From JBEKDJ01 sp050014415 (GTDB lineage Bacteria; Desulfobacterota; BSN033; UBA1163), in the NCBI GenBank assembly GCA_050014415.1, contig JBEKDJ010000260.1:1-6948 (forward strand): DNA of 6,948 bases. The letters are read 5' to 3'. Numbering within the stretch: the stretch's first letter is position 1; every line of letters begins with the position of its first letter. The notes under the pieces were generated by a model. The model was not told where the DNA came from. It did not search any database and worked only from the letters and a program-made list of their open reading frames with translations. This document shows positions 1 through 4,770 of the stretch, piece after piece. The translations under genes and the position numbers were made by a program.

Positions 1-69
1 CTCCCACCCCTCCAGCTCCTTTGGATACTCCACCTCCAACGGCATTGGGAAACCTTTCGTTTGCGCCAT
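1..69 (-). CDS. 5' end of a gene leaving the left edge; possible PEP-utilising enzyme (phenylphosphate synthase-like)
   Basis: Reading leftwards, ATG at 69-67 opens an uninterrupted frame of 23 codons to the window edge. It starts MAQTKGFPMPLEVEYPKELE and continues GWE. A strong ribosome binding site, GAAGGAGG, lies at 84-77, 7 nt before the ATG, so this is very likely a true gene start. The N-terminus has no signal peptide. A short start of the type FPxPxEV...xxGWE recalls, from memory, the N-termini of PEP-utilising proteins of the phenylphosphate synthase type, which transfer phosphate from ATP to phenol. With only 23 residues this is a weak assignment. It fits the context: the gene has a promoter of the same design as the UbiD gene on the other side of the LysR regulator (see 322-385). 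The existence of the gene is well supported; its product is a guess. Confidence 0.7.
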   Translation of the reverse strand, partial: MAQTKGFPMPLEVEYPKELEGWE

Positions 70-76
70 TATTGCA

Positions 77-84
77 CCTCCTTC
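77..84 (-). promoter_or_regulatory. Ribosome binding site of the left-edge gene
   Basis: Read on the minus strand, GAAGGAGG ends 7 nt before the ATG at 69-67. It is close to a perfect anti-Shine-Dalgarno match and decides the start of a gene of which only 23 codons are visible. Confidence 0.75.
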
Positions 85-315
85 ATTTCTCTGCATAGTA
101 GAAAGATGACATCCGAATAGAAGACCCCCTTAAAGACAGAGTATTCCCCTACCACCTCCTTTTCATTAACATCTTGTTATTACTTCCTTTTTCTGGTTCT
201 TGTCTAAAAGGAATAGCGGCTCCTTTCCCTTAGAAGGACGTTATTAGGACGTACGTATCGAGTTATCTTGAATGGGTGGGGTGATTTTCGTATTAGCTCT
301 GCCAAAAGACCTACT
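85..315 (-). other. Long untranslated leader of the left-edge gene, no gene seen
   Basis: If transcription starts near 315, about 245 nt precede the ATG at 69. I find no convincing coding frame here. The stretch holds two copies of AGGACGT at 235-241 and 246-252, spaced 11 bp (one helical turn), the second running into an ACGTACGT palindrome. It also holds a small inverted repeat AAAGGA/TCCTTT (207-212 and 221-226, 8-nt loop). I recognise no riboswitch fold and no strong intrinsic terminator. A second, closer promoter could exist, so the leader length is an inference. Confidence 0.35.
235..252. repeat. Direct repeat AGGACGT x2 with 11-bp period
   Basis: AGGACGT occurs at 235-241 and again at 246-252, separated by TATT. 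The 11-bp period puts both copies on the same face of the helix, as in tandem operator half-sites. The repeat lies inside the predicted leader of the left gene. It is short enough to be chance. Confidence 0.3.
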
Positions 316-321
316 CGGCTA

Positions 322-349
322 ATTATCTATCTCAATGGGGTTTTGTCAA
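322..349 (-). promoter_or_regulatory. Sigma70-type promoter of the left-edge gene
   Basis: On the minus strand a perfect -35 TTGACA (349-344) is followed after 16 bp by -10 GATAAT (327-322). Transcription would start near 315 and run toward the gene at 69. The -10 context GATAATTAGCC closely matches the one in front of UbiD paralogue 1 (GATAATTGCC). An LTTR-type box lies just upstream at 371-385. Confidence 0.6.
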
Positions 350-370
350 TGTATTTATTGTTATATGGAT

Positions 371-385
371 ATAAATTCAGGTTAT
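371..385 (-). promoter_or_regulatory. LysR-type box upstream of the left-edge gene
   Basis: Read on the minus strand the 15-mer is ATAACCTGAATTTAT, an imperfect dyad (ATAA...TTAT). It matches 12 of 15 positions of the box at 1341-1355 read in its own promoter direction. Its centre (378) is 29 bp from the first base of the -35 element at 349, the same distance as in the other copy, and about -63 from the predicted start site. That is the usual recognition position for LysR-type activators. It begins 29 bp beyond the lysR stop codon. Confidence 0.6.
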
Positions 386-413
386 CTTCTCTGGTTGAAC
401 TCGGGGCAACTCC

Positions 414-1316
414 CTAAACTGTGGAAAAAACTCTCCTCGTGTTTTCCATATATCGGATGAAGGCCTTGATGGCAGGGTTAGCCCGTTCCTCTTTCAAATA
501 GAGGACGGCTACTTCAAGGTGGGGCATCTCCAGCAAGGGGATCATCTTAATCATCCCTCTTTTCTCCTCATCTTCCCCTAGTCGTTTAACAATGACAGAC
601 ACCCCCTTCCCTTCCGAAACCCATTGTTTGATAAATTCGGAGCTGCCTGCTTCAATTAGTAGAGAGGGGTGAATATCGAACTCTTCAAAGGCGTGGAATA
701 AGATTCTGCGGGTCGTCGAACCCTTTGCACGAATGATGAAGGGATATCCCTCGATCTCCTTCAGAGAAACTGCTTTTCTTTTGCCCAGGGGATGAGTGGG
801 CGAAACGATAAGGACAAGTTCCTCCTTTAAGAAGGGAACCAATTCAAATTTCGAGGATGCCTTGACCGCTCCGATTAGGCCGAGGTCGTTTTTATAATCG
901 AGGAGGCTCTTCTCAATCTCCTCGGAGTTTCCCACATCCAGGGTGATTTTAATGGAAGGATAAGAGGTCTGAAATCCAGAAAGGAGTTTCGGCATCAAAC
1001 ATTTCGAATAGGACTCAGTGGTTCCGATCTTCAAAACACCGTGATGGTCTTTTTTCAGATTGCCAAGGGCATTTTCAATCTCCAGGAGGTGAGAAGAAAT
1101 CTTATGGGTATGTTTGAAGACAATCTCCCCTGCTTCAGTCAGGGCAAATCCCCCTCTCTTTCTCCGAACGAGTCCCATTCCTATTTTCTGTTCCAGCCCT
1201 CTGATATGTTTGGACACGGCAGGTTGGGAGATGAATAACTCCTCTGCGGCCCTGGAGAAGCTTCTAAATTTCGCTACTTCATGGAAGACAAGAAAAGAAT
1301 TTAGCGAAGTATTCAA
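414..1316 (-). CDS. LysR-type transcriptional regulator of the UbiD cluster
   Basis: This is a full-length LysR-family regulator: a DNA-binding protein with a co-inducer domain, expected to work as a tetramer in the cytoplasm. Numbering from the upstream ATG at 1334 (306 aa), residues about 11-70 form the winged helix-turn-helix with the family signature FSRAAEELFISQPAVSKHIR. A linker helix covers about 70-98. The periplasmic-binding-like effector domain runs from about 99 (GVLKIGTTESYS) to about 300. I prefer the internal TTG at 1316-1314 (300 aa, starting NTSLNSFLVFHEV after the initiator). It has AAGGGAGG at a proper distance and places the HTH where the family normally has it, whereas the ATG at 1334 has AAGG almost touching it. 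The gene is divergent from UbiD paralogue 1 and points toward the left-edge gene. The effector is unknown; an aromatic substrate or CoA ester is likely from context. CysB, CbbR or BenM-type specificity cannot be told apart by eye. Confidence 0.93.
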   Translation of the reverse strand: MNTSLNSFLVFHEVAKFRSFSRAAEELFISQPAVSKHIRGLEQKIGMGLVRRKRGGFALTEAGEIVFKHTHKISSHLLEIENALGNLKKDHHGVLKIGTTESYSKCLMPKLLSGFQTSYPSIKITLDVGNSEEIEKSLLDYKNDLGLIGAVKASSKFELVPFLKEELVLIVSPTHPLGKRKAVSLKEIEGYPFIIRAKGSTTRRILFHAFEEFDIHPSLLIEAGSSEFIKQWVSEGKGVSVIVKRLGEDEEKRGMIKMIPLLEMPHLEVAVLYLKEERANPAIKAFIRYMENTRRVFSTV

Positions 1317-1320
1317 AGGG

Positions 1321-1328
1321 CCTCCCTT
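1321..1328 (-). promoter_or_regulatory. Ribosome binding site favouring a TTG start for the LysR gene
   Basis: Minus-strand AAGGGAGG (1328-1321) sits 4 nt before TTG at 1316-1314. This Shine-Dalgarno lies inside the frame if translation began at the ATG at 1334. That position, and the weak site in front of the ATG, argue that TTG is the main start. Confidence 0.55.
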
Positions 1329-1340
1329 CTCCATTTCCTT

Positions 1341-1355
1341 ATAACCTTTAGTTAT
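1341..1355 (+). promoter_or_regulatory. LysR-type box (ATAAC-N5-GTTAT) in the divergent region
   Basis: ATAACCTTTAGTTAT is a perfect 5-bp dyad around 5 bp and contains the T-N11-A pattern of LysR-family operators. Its centre (1348) lies 29 bp from the -35 of the UbiD promoter, about -65 from the predicted start site: the classic recognition site for an LTTR. It also covers the predicted start site of the regulator gene, so binding would repress lysR. AT-rich secondary dyads (TTTAT-AC-ATAAA, 1355-1366; ATTTAT-N8-ATAAAT, 1354-1373) between it and the -35 could serve as the activation site. Confidence 0.65.
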
Positions 1356-1383
1356 TTATACATAAACATAAATGAATTGACAA
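1355..1383 (-). promoter_or_regulatory. Promoter of the LysR gene, back-to-back with the UbiD promoter
   Basis: On the minus strand, -35 TTGTCA (1383-1378), 17-bp spacer and -10 TATAAA (1360-1355) predict a start near 1348. The -35 hexamer overlaps that of the divergent UbiD promoter (1377-1382), so the two polymerases would compete. The predicted start lies in the centre of the LysR-type box, the common arrangement for negative autoregulation. Confidence 0.55.
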
Positions 1384-1406
1384 GAGATTTTTTTTGAAAA
1401 GATAAT
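1377..1406 (+). promoter_or_regulatory. Sigma70-type promoter of UbiD paralogue 1
   Basis: Perfect -35 TTGACA (1377-1382), 18-bp spacer and -10 GATAAT (1401-1406) give a predicted start near 1413 and a leader of about 28 nt. The one-base-long spacer and imperfect -10 are compatible with a promoter needing activation by the LysR-type regulator bound at 1341-1355. AAGGAGG at 1429-1435 follows, 5 nt before the ATG. Confidence 0.65.
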
Positions 1407-1440
1407 TGCCAGAGACTTCAATCCCAAGAAGGAGGATTTT

Positions 1441-2838
1441 ATGGATCTTCGAGACTTTATAGAAAAGTGTGAGGGAGCAGGAGAATTGAAGAGGATTAAG
1501 GTTGAGGTGGATTGGAACCTCGAGATGTCTCACATTGCAAAACTGAATGAAGAACGTGGGGGACCTGCTCTCCTCTTTGAAAAAGTTAAGGACTACCCTA
1601 ATCAAGTGCTCTCCAGTGTCTGTACGACTACATCCAGGCTGGCCCTTATCATGGACATGCCCAAGAATACAAGTTTGGTTGAACTCATGAGGGAGTGGGT
1701 AAAAAGAACGGTTAATAAAATCCCTCCAAAGTGGGTGGCAAGTGGGCCCTGTAAAGAGAACGTGATGAAGGGAGATCAGATCAATCTCCTCAAGTTCCCG
1801 GTTCCCAAGTGCTTCCCGCGGGACGGCGGTCGCTATTTGGGGACCACGGCTTATACGGTCTCGAAAGACCCTGAAACGGGATGGCTGAATATTGGTGTTT
1901 ACAGGCTTCAACTTTTAGATGAAAAGAACTTGGGGACCCAGTTCATTAAGGGGAAACATGCAGACCTTATGCTTCAAAAATATAGGGCCCTTAAGAAACC
2001 CATGCCCGTGATCGTTGGAATAGGTGGTGATCCTCTCTTTTTCTTAATGGGTGCAGCCAGGCTGCCTGCTTTTGAGTCAGAGTTCGATTTTGCCGGAGCC
2101 ATTCGGGGTAGACCTGTTGAGGTCGTCAAGGGAGAGACAGTTGATCTTCCCATCCCTTCAGATGCAGAAATCGTTATTGAAGGAGAAGTGGATCCTGAAG
2201 CAACGAAGCCTGAAGGCCCGCTTGGGGAATACACAGGCTATTATTCAGGGATCGGGAGTACACCTAGAAGCTTCATCAAGGTGAACTGCATTACTCATCG
2301 AAACAACCCGATCTTCTGGTTTACCACTGTAGGGAGGGCTGTGACAGATACACATATGACCATGGCCCTCGGCTATGGTGCAACACTTTGGCAGGAACTT
2401 GAAGCAATGAGGATTCCGGGTATAAAGGCTGTTTACTGCCCACCTGAAGGGGCGGGGAGATTCATTGCGATCATTTCTGTGAAGCAGATGTATCCTGGCC
2501 ATGCCAACCAGGTAGGCACTGCGGCCATCTCTACCGAGATGGGTGCTTATGGTCTAAAGACGGTGATTGTCGTGGATGAGGATATCGATCCCTGGGATTT
2601 GCCTCGTGTGCTATGGGCTCTCAGTTTCAGGTTCCAGCCGAGCAGGGCTCAGATCATTGATCGAGGAAGATCGACCCCCCTGGATCCTTCTCTCGCTATT
2701 GATCAAAGAGACATCACCTCCAGGATCATCATGGATGCCACGATACCTTTTGAGTGGAAGGAAAAACCGGTTCTCATTGAACTTGACCCAGAGATAGTCA
2801 AAAAAGTGAAGGCCAAATGGTCAGAATTAGGTCTGTAA
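1441..2838 (+). CDS. UbiD-family prFMN-dependent (de)carboxylase, paralogue 1
   Basis: This 465-aa protein has the usual UbiD length and is predicted to be cytoplasmic. UbiD enzymes use prenylated FMN and a divalent metal to add CO2 to, or remove it from, aromatic or unsaturated acids. Visible family residues, matched by motif to fungal Fdc1, are N150 and R155 in GWLNIGVYR (Fdc1 N168 and R173), H173 in GKHADL (H191), E247 in VIEGE (E233), and E258 and E263 in PEGPLGEYTGYYS (E277 and E282). Both metal/cofactor ligands and the Arg-Glu-Glu catalytic set are thus present. The start EVDWNLEMSHIAKLNEE and the length recall the alpha/beta subunits of phenylphosphate carboxylase, but substrate cannot be read from sequence. 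Residues 295-306 (TTVGRAVTDTHM) differ from the PP-x-x-E pattern seen in paralogue 2, suggesting another substrate pocket. The start is fixed by AAGGAGG 5 nt upstream. It is the first gene after the LTTR-controlled promoter. Confidence 0.93.
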   Translation: MDLRDFIEKCEGAGELKRIKVEVDWNLEMSHIAKLNEERGGPALLFEKVKDYPNQVLSSVCTTTSRLALIMDMPKNTSLVELMREWVKRTVNKIPPKWVASGPCKENVMKGDQINLLKFPVPKCFPRDGGRYLGTTAYTVSKDPETGWLNIGVYRLQLLDEKNLGTQFIKGKHADLMLQKYRALKKPMPVIVGIGGDPLFFLMGAARLPAFESEFDFAGAIRGRPVEVVKGETVDLPIPSDAEIVIEGEVDPEATKPEGPLGEYTGYYSGIGSTPRSFIKVNCITHRNNPIFWFTTVGRAVTDTHMTMALGYGATLWQELEAMRIPGIKAVYCPPEGAGRFIAIISVKQMYPGHANQVGTAAISTEMGAYGLKTVIVVDEDIDPWDLPRVLWALSFRFQPSRAQIIDRGRSTPLDPSLAIDQRDITSRIIMDATIPFEWKEKPVLIELDPEIVKKVKAKWSELGL

Positions 2839-3323
2839 GATAAAGCATGGCGCATAGAGCAGAGCATAGGGCTTTCTTGGCGAAGAATGTCAAAACGATG
2901 ATAAGACTGGTGCAGCTAAAAAAGGAGGGGACAGAATTACTTGAAACGGGGTAAGAAAGGAGCAGAGATAGAAGTAAAGAAAAGAGAATTCGTTCCAGGA
3001 TTTGCTTAGTTTTGCTCGCCCTTTCGCCCACTGAGTTTCTTCCAGGAAGGAGAGCCCATCAAAATTTCCACTTTTTCAGAGATCTCAAGAAGAATGCTTG
3101 ACAAGGTTACCAATATTGAATTATATTTTCCAAAATCCAATGCAAAAGCGGACTGAGAGATGCGAGCCACTTTCTTGATAAGGATACCTTTGAGGCTCAA
3201 AACCAATTCAAAAAGAATTGGGATCAAGGGTAAAGCCTCTTCTTGACCCGATATTTCAGAAGGCATGGCTGATGCCCACCGAAGTATATTCAAGGCAGGG
3301 AAGGAGCGCCAGACGCATAAGAG

Positions 3324-3536
3324 GTGATTGAAAAATACCAGCTCTGTGTAAGTCGGGTTTTGAATAATCGTGCCTTTAGTCCATTTATCGAAACCGTTCA
3401 GTCCTTCGAGACTTTAGATATAAATCGACTGAATCAACTTCTTAATCAATAGATGCAGTTTGTGTCGTTTACCAAAAATTGGCTAAAAGCCGGTGGTGAT
3501 AGTCCAGCATGGAAAATTCGGAACAGACCCATGTGA
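3324..3536 (+). pseudogene. Possible broken reading frame, unidentified
   Basis: From GTG at 3324 a frame runs 42 codons to TAG at 3450-3452. It then resumes at once in the same phase with ATG at 3453 for 27 codons to TGA at 3534. The upstream half has protein-like composition (FSPFIETVQSFETLDINRL). AAGGAG at 3301-3306 is too far away to serve it. I do not recognise a family. It may be a remnant with one nonsense mutation, or chance. Confidence 0.15.
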
Positions 3537-3545
3537 GAATTCTCA
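3534..3545. promoter_or_regulatory. Perfect 12-bp palindrome upstream of ubiX
   Basis: TGAGAATTCTCA is a perfect palindrome ending 49 bp before the GTG start of ubiX. It could be an operator half of an internal promoter, but no good -35/-10 pair accompanies it. There is no T-run, so it is not a terminator. Confidence 0.2.
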
Positions 3546-3594
3546 AAAGAATCAAACTGAGAAAGAAGACTTATACGACTGAGGAGAACGAATA

Positions 3595-4203
3595 GTGGTA
3601 CTCATAATAGGGATTACGGGCGCATCAGGTGTGATATATGGCATTAGATTGCTAGAGGTGCTTTCTAGCATGAAGGAAGTTGAAACGCACCTTATCATTT
3701 CTGAGGCCGGGGAACTAAATATCAGACACGAAACCGAATGGAAGGTAGAGGATATCAGGGCTATGGCAAGCTTCTCCTACAGTATTCATGATATTGCGGC
3801 TCGGATTGCCAGTGGCTCATTCAAGAGAGATGGTATGGTCATCGCCCCATGCACTGTAAAAACGATGTCAGCACTGGCTAACTCGTATTGCGAAAATCTA
3901 TTAACCCGTGCCGGGGACGTGACGCTTAAAGAGCAAAAGAAGTTAGTCCTATTAGTGAGAGAAACGCCCCTCCATATAGGTCACATAAGAAATATGGGGA
4001 AATTATCTGAGATGGGAGCTATTATTATGCCACCCGTGCCTGCATTCTATCATCGACCAAAAACGATTCAAGATATCATCGACCATACGATCGGTAAGAC
4101 GTTAGATATGCTTGGTATAGAGCATGATTTGTTTCAAAGATGGTCAGGACTTCCTGCTGAGGAGAACTCCTTTTTATCAAGACAATGGGAGACTATCAGA
4201 TAA
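3595..4203 (+). CDS. ubiX: UbiX/Pad1-family flavin prenyltransferase
   Basis: UbiX attaches a dimethylallyl group to FMN to form prFMN, the cofactor of UbiD enzymes; it belongs to the flavoprotein fold family and forms dodecamers. The 202-aa product has the usual length. Visible motifs are GITGASG near the N-terminus (6-12, FMN phosphate and Ser11), APCTVKT (84-90), NLLTRAGDV (101-109), RETP (122-125) and PPVPAFYHRP (146-155, with Tyr152 matching the tyrosine that contacts the prenyl phosphate). By spacing, K168 in IGKTLDMLGI stands where P. aeruginosa UbiX has R185; a basic residue is kept. The start is GTG, with GAGGAG 8 nt upstream at 3581-3586. The gene overlaps the next by 19 nt and lies between two UbiD paralogues. 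This position suggests a supply of cofactor dedicated to them rather than a ubiquinone role. Confidence 0.94.
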   Translation: MVLIIGITGASGVIYGIRLLEVLSSMKEVETHLIISEAGELNIRHETEWKVEDIRAMASFSYSIHDIAARIASGSFKRDGMVIAPCTVKTMSALANSYCENLLTRAGDVTLKEQKKLVLLVRETPLHIGHIRNMGKLSEMGAIIMPPVPAFYHRPKTIQDIIDHTIGKTLDMLGIEHDLFQRWSGLPAEENSFLSRQWETIR

Positions 4204-4547
4204 CCAAAGGGAAGGGCAGGACAAGGGTCAGCCTGTCAGCACACTATATGGGCAGTTACCCAATAATATACATCTACAATGAAAATGCTCATATAGGTGC
4301 AGTCGCTTTAGGGGAATACGATGACAAGGGAAAGAGGGCTTCTACATCGGTGATGACCAGGGTCGGACATAAGGATGATGCTGTGGCCCAAAAAGTAGCT
4401 CACTCAATAAGTAAGTCTACGAGAAAGGCTGTGTGCGTTATCGCCGGTATCCATGTCGATAATGTCACTGAAGTAGAAATAAACAGGATCTTGGAAAATG
4501 TCAGTAGTTTAATTGATGAATATATAACCAAGGAGGCTAAAATGTAA
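4185..4547 (+). CDS. LpdD-like putative prFMN chaperone
   Basis: This small cytoplasmic protein of 120 aa resembles LpdD, the third gene of gallate decarboxylase loci, whose family is described as a prenylated-flavin chaperone. Recognisable conserved parts are AHIGAVALGEYD (35-46), TRVGHKDD (58-65) and VIAGIHVDNVTEVEIN (85-100). The last parallels the AGIHV segment of LpdD as I recall it. There is no signal peptide or membrane segment. Its ATG lies inside ubiX (19-nt overlap), and no alternative in-frame start exists close by. The nearest Shine-Dalgarno, GAGGAG at 4159-4164, is 20 nt away, so translation probably depends on coupling to ubiX. The tight overlap suggests equal dosage with UbiX and a role in protecting or handing over prFMN to UbiD apo-enzyme. 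The family call is fairly sure; the mechanism is inferred. Confidence 0.8.
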   Translation: MGDYQITKGKGRTRVSLSAHYMGSYPIIYIYNENAHIGAVALGEYDDKGKRASTSVMTRVGHKDDAVAQKVAHSISKSTRKAVCVIAGIHVDNVTEVEINRILENVSSLIDEYITKEAKM

Positions 4548-4770
4548 AACTAACGCGTACTTAAGGGATTGAGTCAAGAAACAAGGCATCGTCGCGGACG
4601 AAGGTCAAACTGTAAATGCTGGAGTCAAAGGACAGAGCTAAAAAGAGGAGACATGTGGTCAGAATCAGGGACTTAGCAGGCAGATTATGGGCATTCAACT
4701 TATCGTTAAAGATGTCAAGATTACATAGAGATATATAAATTCTCGGAACCTTTTTGAAAAGGAGAACATC

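Larger units (their letters stand above)
2839..3594. other. 756-bp gap without a convincing gene, possibly decayed sequence
   Basis: No frame here has both a good ribosome binding site and a recognisable product. A 35-codon frame at 2847-2954 begins in a small repetitive stretch (GCATAGAGC/GAGCATAGGGC). A GGGGACAGAATTACTT string at 2927-2942 resembles the GGGGACAG(A)-type motifs I recall near REP-associated transposases. A minus-strand frame of 95 codons (3293-3006) starts with TTG without a ribosome binding site. A plus-strand frame from 3324 is stopped by TAG at 3450 and continues in phase to TGA at 3534. I see no clear terminator after UbiD paralogue 1, so read-through into UbiX is possible. 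The gap may be an insertion scar in a formerly tighter operon. Confidence 0.45.

Noticed and set aside
1348..1911. 187-codon minus-strand frame opposite the start of UbiD paralogue 1
   Set aside because: It lies antisense to an unambiguous UbiD gene with conserved motifs in the plus frame, and it would run through the divergent promoters.
2847..2954. 35-codon plus-strand frame beginning MAHRAEHRAF
   Set aside because: There is no ribosome binding site, and its start lies in a small GCATAGAGC-type repeat that would give such residues by itself.
3006..3293. 95-codon minus-strand frame in the gap before ubiX
   Set aside because: It starts with TTG, has no ribosome binding site on the minus strand, lies antisense to the flanking genes and shows no recognisable motif. 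The next ATG inside is no better supported.
3419..3433. ATAAATCGACTGAAT as a third copy of the LysR promoter module, ahead of ubiX
   Set aside because: It matches 10 of 15 bases of the ATAAATNNATTGACA end, but there is no ATAACCT box 29 bp upstream and no -10 at a proper distance.
4589..4601. Hairpin TCGTC-GCG-GACGA as a terminator after the LpdD-like gene
   Set aside because: The stem is only 5 bp and no T-run follows, so there is no support for an intrinsic terminator.
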